Shown in pieces: positions 7,404 to 14,049 of a stretch of 14,334 bases of DNA (the stretch's first letter is position 1; the number at the start of each line of letters is the position of its first letter). The notes under the pieces are model-generated. The model was not told the origin of the DNA. It worked only from the letters and a program-made list of their open reading frames with translations, and did no database searches. The position numbers and the translations under genes are program-made. This stretch comes from Terriglobia bacterium (GTDB taxonomy: Bacteria > Acidobacteriota > Terriglobia > UBA7540), in the NCBI GenBank assembly GCA_020072905.1, contig JAIQGB010000163.1, positions 1 through 14,334 of the forward strand, read 5' to 3'.

Positions 7404-7434
7404 TTATGAAGAGCCGCTGGCGGCGCGTTATTCA

Positions 7435-7457
7435 GGAAGGCTGCGGCTTTCCTTTTT
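7435..7457 (+). terminator. Rho-independent terminator
   Basis: GGAAGGC (7435-7441) pairs with GCTTTCC (7446-7452), with one G.T wobble, around a TGCG loop, and five T residues follow (7453-7457). This is the classical form on the plus strand. It lies 217 bases after bacterioferritin, the only plus-strand gene upstream, so it probably ends that transcript. Confidence 0.75.
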
Positions 7458-7542
7458 CTGGTTGCAGGTTATTCTCGCTAAACATCACCAACGTCAACGC
7501 GCACACAAACGGCGGATGGCGCATACATGCCGTCGTCGGGCG

Positions 7543-7715
7543 TGTGTGCGAACCCTGACCGGCAAATCGCTGTATTGATTCCCGAGTTGGTGGAGCGGCG
7601 TTGGTATCACTACTTCCTGCACAATCAACGCGCTGAATGGCTAAGGGCGCTGCTGCTGACCAAGGGGAGCCAGCGGATTATCCCCGTCAATGTGCCGTGG
7701 TACATAAGTGCCTGA
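7543..7715 (+). pseudogene. Orphan C-terminal tail of an APC-type amino-acid permease-like protein
   Basis: About 57 codons read NPDRQIAVLIPELVERRWYH, then YFLHNQRAEWLRALLLTKG and RIIPVNVPWYISA before a TGA at 7713-7715. This matches, from memory, the conserved cytoplasmic C-terminal segment of large APC-superfamily permeases in Acidobacteriota (pattern PELVE-x-x-WY-x-x-LLHNQ, then NVPWYL). The frame is closed by a TAA at 7479-7481 and none of the roughly 12 membrane helices is present in any frame upstream, so it is a remnant. There is no ribosome-binding site for the internal ATG at 7527. It may be what a deletion or rearrangement left behind. A free-standing small protein cannot be excluded but is unlikely. 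Confidence 0.55.
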
Positions 7716-7987
7716 CGGAGACGGCCTCCACTTGATCTTTGCAGACGGCAGACCCAGAGCAGATGGCGGAGGGGGAATTTCGGCCGGGTCGCTGAAACCT
7801 GAGAGGTCCGCGCTCAGATCTGCACTTCACGAGGTCACGACCCACGACGATCCCGTCCCCGAATCCAGAGCACCCGAGATTTCGTTCCGCCTACGCTGGG
7901 CGCATGGTTGTCCCGAAACAGCGTTTTGGGAAATAGCTCCTGCTTTGTCGCCATCTGTTTACCGAAGATTCCTGCGGGGTCAATCCG
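7716..7987. other. Intergenic stretch with no recognised feature
   Basis: Open frames here have no ribosome-binding site or recognisable sequence. It separates the permease remnant (+) from the terminator hairpin of the PilZ unit (-). Confidence 0.5.
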
Positions 7988-8021
7988 AGTTTCCGGGCGG
8001 ATGACGCCCCACCCGGAAACT
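7988..8021 (-). terminator. 10-bp perfect hairpin after the PilZ pair
   Basis: AGTTTCCGGG (7988-7997) and CCCGGAAACT (8012-8021) form a perfect 10-bp stem starting six bases after the stop of the minus-strand PilZ gene. An alternative inner stem, GGGCG (7995-7999) with CGCCC (8005-8009), is possible. There is no clear T-tract after it, but the position strongly suggests the 3' end of the PilZ transcript. Confidence 0.55.
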
Positions 8022-8027
8022 GATTCA

Positions 8028-8864
8028 CTACCTAAGGTTTTCCAGCTTGACGGCGACGGCGTGGTAGAAGCTGTCTCCCGGCTCATCTTGGCGGACGACA
8101 CGTGCCGACACGGGTATCGTCACGTCGCCTTCTTTGTAGGGGACAACGACCTCGACCAGCTCGCCCACATCGTAATTCCGCGTGCTCAGGAAGTACACGC
8201 CGTTCCGCGAGACGTTGATGGTCTCGCAGACGTCCTCCAGAACTGTTCCGTATTTTTCGCGCGTCACCCTGATCTGCAGATTGATGGGTGCGCGGCCTTT
8301 CCGGCGCTGATCGCGGCCGGATTTCTCGCCCGCCTCCTGCCCCACGGCGCCGCGCGAGGACTCCGCGGCTTCTTCGGCGGGCGTGAATCCCCAAGTGGTC
8401 GTGGCGCGGCAGTGCTCGCAGGGGCGCGAGATCAGAAAGCCGTCGCGGATGAATTCGTCTTCGGCTTCCGGGACGGAAGTGAGCCGGCCTTCGTGGCAGC
8501 GCTGGCATTGCAGCCAGGCCTGCGCGGTCCCCGCATCCGCTTCACCCTCGACAGCCGGGAATTCCATGCCCCAAAGGTTTCCCTCGGCCTCGAGAAGCTC
8601 CAGGCCGGCGTCATGCCCGCCCTCGCGGGCTTCGGAGTTGATCCACACCACGCGAAACGCTCCACCGACTTGGTTCATCAGATTGGTGACGTGCAACTCC
8701 GCCTCGAGCTCCACCCGGTTCTCCAGCCGCGTGATGAGGAGGCGTTCGCCAAGCACCAGGGTGAGAGTCTTCTCCTCGAAGAACTTGTTCGCGGCCGACA
8801 TGCCGCGAACGAGAATGGAAATGGGGAGGCGGAGGCGCTGGGTTTTGGGTGGCTCTTCGTTCAT
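8028..8864 (-). CDS. Tandem PilZ-domain protein with a four-cysteine insert
   Basis: This is a 278-residue cytoplasmic protein. Residues about 1-105 form a degenerate PilZ-like domain (RLRLPISILVRG at the start, then FRVVWI). Residues 120-152 hold CQRC (120-123) and CEHC (149-152), a likely zinc-ribbon pair. Residues about 187-278 are a PilZ domain with both c-di-GMP signature motifs: RRKGR (187-191) fits RxxxR and NVSRNG (217-222) fits [D/N]xSxxG. The C-terminal half should therefore be able to bind c-di-GMP, while the N-terminal half lacks the motifs. The gene starts 18 bases after the stop of the preceding PilZ gene and has no purine-rich ribosome-binding site, so it is probably translated by coupling. 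The output (motility, polysaccharide or transcription) is not indicated by neighbours. Confidence 0.85.
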   Translation of the reverse strand: MNEEPPKTQRLRLPISILVRGMSAANKFFEEKTLTLVLGERLLITRLENRVELEAELHVTNLMNQVGGAFRVVWINSEAREGGHDAGLELLEAEGNLWGMEFPAVEGEADAGTAQAWLQCQRCHEGRLTSVPEAEDEFIRDGFLISRPCEHCRATTTWGFTPAEEAAESSRGAVGQEAGEKSGRDQRRKGRAPINLQIRVTREKYGTVLEDVCETINVSRNGVYFLSTRNYDVGELVEVVVPYKEGDVTIPVSARVVRQDEPGDSFYHAVAVKLENLR

Positions 8865-8882
8865 GCCGGGGAGGAGAGTCTA

Positions 8883-9209
8883 TTAGTCCGGGAATGCGAT
8901 GCCGAGGAGATTCGAGACAGTCACATATTCGATGCCGATCTCACCCTCCCGGGGAGATCCCGGGCGGCCGATCCAGACAACCTTGAAAAGGCCTGACTGG
9001 CGGCGGGCCCACGGCTGGACTTTCACCTGCATTCCAACTTTGAGGGCTTGTTGGGTCTTGAGCTTGGCGCCGTATTTGCTGACCGTGATGACGTAGGTCT
9101 CCTCTGAAAAGGGCTTGCTGTCGGGGAGCATCCCCGAAAGCCTCACCTGAATGCGCACGTTCACTCGCGCACTCCGACGCAACGACGCGCCACTGTCATG
9201 TTCGGGCAT
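8883..9209 (-). CDS. Small PilZ-domain protein
   Basis: This is a 108-residue single-domain protein. The start at 9207-9209 is supported by GAGGTGA eight bases upstream. LRRSARVNVRIQVRLSG (10-26) gives the RxxxR motif of PilZ domains, and TVSKYGAKL occupies the place of [D/N]xSxxG but with Thr in the first position. FKVVWIG and EIGIEYV are typical late strands. c-di-GMP binding is therefore possible but less certain than for its downstream partner. It is the first gene of a two-gene minus-strand unit, and the short 18-base gap implies co-transcription. The similarity of its FKVVWIG strand to FRVVWIN in the partner's N-terminal domain suggests duplication within one family. Confidence 0.82.
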   Translation of the reverse strand: MPEHDSGASLRRSARVNVRIQVRLSGMLPDSKPFSEETYVITVSKYGAKLKTQQALKVGMQVKVQPWARRQSGLFKVVWIGRPGSPREGEIGIEYVTVSNLLGIAFPD

Positions 9210-9338
9210 GTTGATCTCACCTCAACAGCGTCGAAGGTCCGGCGGTGTTTTGTCCGGCAGGCCGGCTTCGAGTCTTCGCCGGAGCCCGGGCGAAACGATG
9301 CGGATCCGCCCGGAGGAGCCCCGGACACCGCGCGCGCT

Positions 9339-9344
9339 AGGATA
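9339..9344 (-). promoter_or_regulatory. Possible -10 element for the PilZ pair
   Basis: On the minus strand TGTGCTATCCT contains TATCCT (9344 to 9339) with an upstream TG, about 130 bases before the start codon at 9209. No convincing -35 hexamer was seen at the proper distance, so this is weak. Confidence 0.3.
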
Positions 9345-9395
9345 GCACATCTCGTGGGAAGCACTGCAGGGGGCCTTGTCCGGGTCGGCAGATTA

Positions 9396-9408
9396 CGGGC
9401 AGAGCCCG
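9396..9408 (-). terminator. Short hairpin after the corA-like gene
   Basis: CGGGC (9396-9400) pairs with GCCCG (9404-9408) around a 3-nt loop, eleven bases after the stop on the minus strand. It is short and without a T-tract, so of low certainty. Confidence 0.3.
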
Positions 9409-9419
9409 CCCTCGATCCG

Positions 9420-10451
9420 CTAGAACCAATGCTTTCGCCGGAAGTAGTAAAAGATGACGAGCGCGGAAACGCCCATGCCCGCAATGACGATCTCCATGAT
9501 GTCGGGGTGCTCCTGCAGAGGCAGCTTGATGTTCATGCCGTAGAAGCTGGTGAGGATCAGCAGCGGCAAGGCGATGGTTCCCCAGATGGTGAGGACCTTC
9601 ATCACCTCGTTGGTGCGGTTGGCGACGGCGGAGAGGTAGATATCGAGCGAGCCGGTCAGCAGGTCGCGGTAGGTCTCGACGAAATCGATGACGCGGACGA
9701 CGTGATCGTAGACATCGCGGTAGTAGATGCGCAACTCGCGGTCGCCCTGCCGGGTTGGAGAGGCGACCGAGTCGTAGCGGCGCACCAAGCCGTTCACGGC
9801 CTCGCGCATGCCGGTGGCGACGCGGCGGAATTCGAGCAGGCCCCGCTTCAGCCGGAAGATCTCGCGCAGCGTGGCGGGCGCAGGCCTGCGGATGACGCGG
9901 TCTTCAAGCTGATTGATGAAGTCGCCCAGATGGTCGAGCGCCGGCAGATACTGGTCCACCGCGGCGTCGATCAGGGCGTGGGCAATCGAGTCCGGTTTCT
10001 GCAACGAGGATTCCGCCGCAATGCGCGGCTTGAGCGCCTCAACGAGCACGCAATCGCCTTCATCGACGGTCAGGATGTAATCAGGGCCGAGAAAGATATC
10101 GAAGTCTTCGAAGTGCAGACGTGGGACCCCGGAGCTTCGTCTGTCCGGGATTGCTGCCGGGTCGCCCGCGTCAGCAGCCTGGGCGTTCGCTCCCGCAGCC
10201 GGATGGTTGTTGGCGCGCCTTCCAGCCAGTACCTTGATGACCACAAACGTGTAGCGCTCGTGCTCTTCCAAGCGCGCAGTCTGCCGGCGGTGCCGGCAGT
10301 CCTCAATCTGAAGCGGATGAATGCCGAAATGCGCCGCCAATTCGTCCAGCGCCGAGGACGACGGGTCCGCCAGGTGGTACCAGCGTACCTCCGGCACCAC
10401 CGTCAGCGAGTGCAACAAGGAGTCAATGGGTGTTTCAGGATTCTCCGCCAT
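9420..10451 (-). CDS. corA: CorA family Mg2+/Co2+ transporter
   Basis: This is a 343-residue inner-membrane channel subunit. The long N-terminal cytoplasmic domain begins with the VRWYHLADP strand and contains HPLQIEDC and the DFDIFLGPDYILTV block. Two C-terminal membrane helices follow: residues about 287-304, ending in the selectivity motif YGMN (304-307), then a short periplasmic loop and residues about 320-337, finishing with the basic tail FRRKHWF. This is the standard pentameric CorA layout, and the GMN motif is intact. Residues about 78-110 are an Ala/Arg-rich insertion between two cytoplasmic strands that is absent from typical members. The start is ambiguous: an in-frame ATG at 10475 overlaps a possible -10 element, so I prefer 10451. 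It does not appear to share a transcript with its neighbours. Confidence 0.92.
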   Translation of the reverse strand: MAENPETPIDSLLHSLTVVPEVRWYHLADPSSSALDELAAHFGIHPLQIEDCRHRRQTARLEEHERYTFVVIKVLAGRRANNHPAAGANAQAADAGDPAAIPDRRSSGVPRLHFEDFDIFLGPDYILTVDEGDCVLVEALKPRIAAESSLQKPDSIAHALIDAAVDQYLPALDHLGDFINQLEDRVIRRPAPATLREIFRLKRGLLEFRRVATGMREAVNGLVRRYDSVASPTRQGDRELRIYYRDVYDHVVRVIDFVETYRDLLTGSLDIYLSAVANRTNEVMKVLTIWGTIALPLLILTSFYGMNIKLPLQEHPDIMEIVIAGMGVSALVIFYYFRRKHWF

Positions 10452-10465
10452 GGGGCATCGCCGCC

Positions 10466-10471
10466 AATATA
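10466..10471 (-). promoter_or_regulatory. Possible extended -10 element upstream of corA
   Basis: TGCTATATT on the minus strand holds TATATT at 10471-10466. Transcription from it would begin only about 8 bases before the ATG at 10451, giving an almost leaderless mRNA. This fits the lack of a clear ribosome-binding site. No good -35 hexamer was seen. Confidence 0.35.
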
Positions 10472-10627
10472 GCATGAAAACCCGATCAGCTATTTGAGGC
10501 TAGAGTCTATCGAGGTTGGGAAGCTCGTAAGAAATCGAAGCATGTGGGGCAGTTGACGACCCATTGCGCGTTACTATTGAGAAGAACTGAGAGAGGGAAA
10601 TAGGCATCTGCCAGCAGAATCTGGACA

Positions 10628-11068
10628 CTAGAATGCCAGAGTAAATCTGCCGGATTGGCCGTCGTACACCAAGAGGCAGTTGGATAACAGGTCCCGGCCT
10701 ACCAATCCCTGCACCCCCTGAACGGCAGCAAGGTGCGCCTCGACAACGGCGGCAGTGTGGAAGGTGAGACTCAGCTTGGGATGTAACAAGACAAGGCTAA
10801 CGTCGTATTGGTTCGCGTAGTGGGGTTTCTGGCCGGTGGAAGGGGTGTGGATCGGAGCCGTCCCGGTCGGCGTCAACCCGAGGCTTTTGAGCACTGACGG
10901 GTCGATGCATGTGCAACTCGCCCCGGTGTCAACAAGGGCTCGGATCTGGACCGGATTGGGAACCGGCTGTCCGCCGGCTTGGAGTGCCTGTGATCGCGCC
11001 CGACTGACAGCCACTAAGAGGTCAATGATAGGGCCACCCGGAGCAATTTGCAGCGTTAAGTGAGGCAT
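10628..11068 (-). CDS. Retropepsin-like aspartic protease
   Basis: This is a 146-residue protein, the size of one retroviral-type protease subunit, so it would need to dimerise to form a full active site. The catalytic motif is IRALVDTGASCTCID (42-56) with Asp47, and the second conserved block is GLVGRDLLSNC (about 121-131), matching the I/L-G-R-D-x-L pattern of bacterial retropepsins. There is no signal peptide, so it should be cytoplasmic. Its start overlaps the stop of the upstream small gene by 13 bases, so translation is probably coupled to that gene. The substrate is unknown; the neighbouring protein is an obvious candidate partner or target. The call is firm at family level. Confidence 0.85.
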   Translation of the reverse strand: MPHLTLQIAPGGPIIDLLVAVSRARSQALQAGGQPVPNPVQIRALVDTGASCTCIDPSVLKSLGLTPTGTAPIHTPSTGQKPHYANQYDVSLVLLHPKLSLTFHTAAVVEAHLAAVQGVQGLVGRDLLSNCLLVYDGQSGRFTLAF

Positions 11069-11295
11069 TCACATTCGATGAGGCGTGTCACGAGGTGTAT
11101 AGTCTCAATAGACTGAATCTGCTGTACCATGAATGGTTCAAGCTTGAATCGATTATATCCTTCTTTGAGGGCATCCTCATATGTCCCGAACACGCCAACA
11201 AGATCGTCCCCATGGATCAGCGCAAACTTGCCCTCGTCGGCCGCCAAGTCTGGAAGCTTTCGTTTGTAGGTCTCAAGCTCTTTTTCGAGGGCCAT
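11056..11295 (-). CDS. Small conserved protein of unknown function, paired with retropepsin-like protease
   Basis: This is a 79-residue protein. The ATG at 11293-11295 is chosen because AAGGAGG lies five bases upstream; a longer frame from 11373 would overlap the promoter. The sequence starts with a charged helix (LEKELETYKRKLPDL) and continues KFALIHGDDLVGVFGTYEDA, KEGYNRF and EPFMVQQI. I recognise the general pattern as one often found directly upstream of bacterial retropepsin-like proteases, but I know no function for it. It is acidic and soluble, without membrane segments or cysteine motifs apart from CEC near the end. Its stop overlaps the protease start by 13 bases. Possible roles are protease substrate, inhibitor or adaptor; none is shown by the sequence. 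Confidence 0.75.
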   Translation of the reverse strand: MALEKELETYKRKLPDLAADEGKFALIHGDDLVGVFGTYEDALKEGYNRFKLEPFMVQQIQSIETIHLVTRLIECECLT

Positions 11296-11360
11296 AGTCT
11301 CCTCCTTTCCAGGGACACCACTTCCCCTTGCCTTCAAGCCTTTTGTTCTCATCCTGAAAC

Positions 11361-11387
11361 ACCATAGTAGCATACTCGCTCTGTCAA
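11361..11387 (-). promoter_or_regulatory. Promoter of the small-protein/retropepsin unit
   Basis: On the minus strand, a perfect TTGACA (11387-11382) is followed after 15 bases by TATGGT (11366-11361). The spacing is shorter than the usual 17, but the perfect -35 and the position, about 65 bases before the start at 11295, support it. Confidence 0.5.
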
Positions 11388-11730
11388 GGGCTATATCGGC
11401 AGAATCGCGGTGGGGCTGACGAACAAGACCCGTTGTCCCAAGGCTTTCGGGCTCACTTGCACCCGACTCCGAAAACTTCGCAAAAATCGGGTGGCACGCT
11501 CGTCATCGGCCAGCCCGGGTTCACCACAAGCCATTGATTTATCAATGGTTAGCATTTTTCCCGGCTGGCCCTGGACGGACAGCCAAAGTGCAACCTCGTC
11601 GTCCCGGGTAATTCGGGCGGGCAGACGCTAATCCTAGCGGTCGTGGAGGATGCACTCACTTGTCTATCTCAATCGAAGATGACTCTCGATGCGTCATTTC
11701 GGTCAATCCGGATACTCCAAGCCTTCACCC
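11388..11730. other. Intergenic region, mostly featureless apart from a nested inverted repeat
   Basis: No recognisable coding sequence or ribosome-binding site is seen in either strand. It lies between the promoter of the minus-strand protease unit and the 3' end of the 772-residue-protein gene, also on the minus strand. Confidence 0.5.
11508..11571. repeat. Nested inverted repeat (outer 11-bp and inner 8-bp arms)
   Basis: The outer arms are GGCCAGCCCGGG (11508-11519, one bulged C) and CCCGGCTGGCC (11561-11571). The inner arms are CCATTGAT (11532-11539) and ATCAATGG (11542-11549) with a TT loop. The two spacers, 11520-11531 and 11550-11560, are almost equal in length (12 and 11), making the element nearly symmetric. 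It lies 160 bases past the stop of the minus-strand 772-codon gene. It might be that gene's terminator region, a recombination or attachment site, or an extragenic repeat. Confidence 0.6.
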
Positions 11731-14049
11731 CTACATATTCGTGGATCCGGAGGAGAGCGCATACGCGTTGGTGCCGTCGAAGATGAACGACTGGGCGCTG
11801 CACTTGGAGGCGGTCGCGCCGATGGTCATGCCACCTTTCACGTTCGACGGCCAGACGAAGGTGCGGTTGCCGGTCACATCCTGGCAGATGAGGAAGTGGA
11901 TCTGCTCACCGGCGGTGGCGTTCGCAAGCGTCGAACTCGTGACGTTGCCGGTGAGCGCAATCTTCTGGGTGTTGCCAAGCTTGGCGTCGAAGGTGGGAGT
12001 GGCGGAGAAGGTGACGACGTTCAACCCGGAGATCAGCGGCCCGCCGAACTGCGCCGGTGCGGTGCCCACGGTATAGACGGAATAGTTGTTGGTCCCCGCC
12101 GTCTGGGCGTCGACGTAGAGCCCGTAGTTGTTGTTCACCGTCCCAGCGTCTCGGGTGTTGGAGGCGGCGAATAGGGACATCATCTTTGAAACGCTTCCCG
12201 CGCCGGTGAGCGTCCCTGCGTAACCTGCCACACCGACCAGGTTGTTGACCCCGCCCGCGCCGGAATGGTAGGCATCCCCCTGGACGGCGACGGCAAAGTA
12301 TTTGGTGGCGGAAGGGTTCGTGGCCTCGACGGCACTCCAGCTCCCCCACGATCCGATGGCGGAAACGTTGCTCTGATTGATGGCGGTGACGGCCGCCTGT
12401 CGATTGGCCGGCGCGTTGAGCGTCGCGAAGGCTGAAGCGCCCAGGTCGAGGTAGCTCTGGCCATTAGCGGTGAAGCTCCCGCCGGGCGGTCCGACCTGAA
12501 GGAGGGCTTTGTCGTCTCCCGCCGCGCCGGGAATCACCGCGCTCGCGAAGCTTGCCGTTCCGTCATTGTTGACTTGCCACCTGTTCGCGGAGTCTGCGGC
12601 GTTACGGCCCACCAGCATGGGGCTGTTGTTGTCGGCGGCGGGGACGAGATAGACGTGGTTGGAGGGGCCCTTGACGTGGATTCCGTGTTCCGAATAGCTG
12701 TTGTCGATCCAGATGCCGCGCACAAACTCTCCGCCGCTAAGAATCTTTTGCAGGCGGATGCCTGTCGCAGTCCGCTTGGACCCGGCACTCAGAACGCGCA
12801 AGGCTTCTTCCACGTTCACGCCGGGCAGGCCATCGGCGGACGATTCGTTGCTGAGGTCGATCTCGAGCCCAACCGCAGAGGCTTTGGGATCGCGCGTGTA
12901 GTAGCCCACATTGAGATTGGCGCCCCATACTCCTCGCGTCCCGCCCGTGCGCCATGAAGCTGCCGTCAGTCCGACCGACTCGCCTCCCGCCCCGGTGTTC
13001 GGGGTTCCGCCGCTCACCACGCTGTTGATGACTAAACCCATTTGGGTGATGAAGTAGGAGGCCGGCCCTGTCCCGCCCGCACCCGGATAAGGCATCGCGA
13101 GCGTCATGTGGGTGTCATCAGTGACCGTCAACACATCCGCCCAGGCATTGGAGGGATCGGAGTCGAGCTTGATGGAACGTCCCAGGCGGTCAGTGAAAGC
13201 GGCCACGAAATTCGTGCCCACGCCCGTGACGGCGGCCGAGCCCGAGGTCAGGGTCACTATTCCCTGGAGAGGTCGGGTGGTCAGCTCGCCGAGGTGGTGT
13301 TCAAGCAGCAGCAGGGCGGGCCGGTCGGGATCGCTCTGCCAGCCCATGAAGTCGTGGGTCTGGCGCAGATCGAGGAGCCCGACATCGTTGCGGAGAGAGG
13401 TGGGCTCGCCCGCTCCCATCGCCGGCGTGGCGACCACCACGCCCGGCACGGACCCGATATCGGCAATCGCCGCATCCAGCTTGGCGGTGGCGCCGGCGCC
13501 CGGAAATTGGTCGGCGAAACGAATCGCATTAAGCTTCTTCAGAGAGCCCAGGGCGCCGCCGGAGGCGTCGGTCGCGATGGGCTGCGGCGTGAACCAGGTT
13601 CGCGCGTCGGTGACGCTGGTGATCGTCGAGGCGCCCGTGACGACCTTCGCCAGGGGAATGTGCCCGGGCGAGAAGCCACTCGTGCCGGCGGCGGGCGCGC
13701 AGTTGCTCACGGGGTCGAGATAGACGTAGTTCGTGGCGCTCGGAGCGAGTGTCAACGTCCCTCCCGCATAGGTCACGAGCGCCGGCGGATTGCCGCAGTA
13801 GGCGGTGCCGGCGGCGAGGTTGAGCGCCAGACCCGTCGCCGCCGTGGGCCAGTAGCCGGGACCGACGCCCTGCACGTACTTGGCATTGGCGGAAAAGACC
13901 GGTTGCCCGCCCTGAGCCTGCGGCTGCTGGCCGAAGAGGAAATCAAAAGGCAAATGGCAAAGGGCAAAAATCATAAATGCGCTCTGCATTAGCTTCTGGA
14001 CTTTTGACCTTTGACTTTTGACCTTTGACTTTTGATTTTCTTTTACCAT
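11731..14049 (-). CDS. Large secreted or phage tail-like structural protein of unknown function
   Basis: This is a 772-residue protein starting with the ATG at 14047-14049 inside ATGGTAA, overlapping the stop of the upstream gene; coupling is likely. A later start at residue 21 (13989) would still leave a hydrophobic leader. Residues 1-20 are Lys/Arg-rich and residues about 21-40 hydrophobic, together resembling a signal peptide. The mature part is rich in Gly, Ala, Ser, Thr and Asn, low in cysteine, and probably beta-rich. Recognisable tail-fibre-like phrases are SGSAAVTGVGTNF (about 270-282), WQVNNDGTASF near residue 490, NNNYGLYVDAQTAGTNNYSVY near 650, and the C-terminal IHFLICQDVTGNRTFVWPS with QSFIFDGTNAYAL. 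These occur in phage tail or appendage proteins and in long secreted proteins of Acidobacteriota. No enzyme motif is seen. Whether it is a prophage relic or a host surface protein is open. Confidence 0.65.
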   Translation of the reverse strand: MVKENQKSKVKSQRSKVQKLMQSAFMIFALCHLPFDFLFGQQPQAQGGQPVFSANAKYVQGVGPGYWPTAATGLALNLAAGTAYCGNPPALVTYAGGTLTLAPSATNYVYLDPVSNCAPAAGTSGFSPGHIPLAKVVTGASTITSVTDARTWFTPQPIATDASGGALGSLKKLNAIRFADQFPGAGATAKLDAAIADIGSVPGVVVATPAMGAGEPTSLRNDVGLLDLRQTHDFMGWQSDPDRPALLLLEHHLGELTTRPLQGIVTLTSGSAAVTGVGTNFVAAFTDRLGRSIKLDSDPSNAWADVLTVTDDTHMTLAMPYPGAGGTGPASYFITQMGLVINSVVSGGTPNTGAGGESVGLTAASWRTGGTRGVWGANLNVGYYTRDPKASAVGLEIDLSNESSADGLPGVNVEEALRVLSAGSKRTATGIRLQKILSGGEFVRGIWIDNSYSEHGIHVKGPSNHVYLVPAADNNSPMLVGRNAADSANRWQVNNDGTASFASAVIPGAAGDDKALLQVGPPGGSFTANGQSYLDLGASAFATLNAPANRQAAVTAINQSNVSAIGSWGSWSAVEATNPSATKYFAVAVQGDAYHSGAGGVNNLVGVAGYAGTLTGAGSVSKMMSLFAASNTRDAGTVNNNYGLYVDAQTAGTNNYSVYTVGTAPAQFGGPLISGLNVVTFSATPTFDAKLGNTQKIALTGNVTSSTLANATAGEQIHFLICQDVTGNRTFVWPSNVKGGMTIGATASKCSAQSFIFDGTNAYALSSGSTNM
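13941..13970. repeat. Heptanucleotide repeat array NGGCAAA
   Basis: Three consecutive heptads AGGCAAA, TGGCAAA and GGGCAAA (13948-13968) are preceded by AATCAAA and followed by AATC-like sequence. The array lies inside the 772-residue-protein gene and encodes FALCHLPFDF of the hydrophobic leader when read on the minus strand. Confidence 0.75.
13999..14040. repeat. Heptanucleotide repeat array GAC(C/T)TTT
   Basis: Five heptads alternate GACTTTT and GACCTTT (13999-14033), and a sixth, GATTTTC, follows. On the minus strand the array encodes the basic segment KSKVKSQRSKV, a 7-residue periodicity caused by the 21-base common period of 7-mers and codons. Confidence 0.85.

Noticed and set aside
9198..10472. 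424-codon open frame on the + strand
   Set aside because: It is antisense to the corA gene, whose GMN motif and membrane helices are clear; the + frame shows no family pattern.
13042..13992. 316-codon Arg/Gly-rich open frame on the + strand
   Set aside because: It is antisense to the 772-residue protein and has shadow-frame composition.
13941..14040. Heptad arrays as a CRISPR or iteron origin
   Set aside because: The units are 7 bases with no spacers, lie inside a coding frame, and have no replication or Cas gene beside them.
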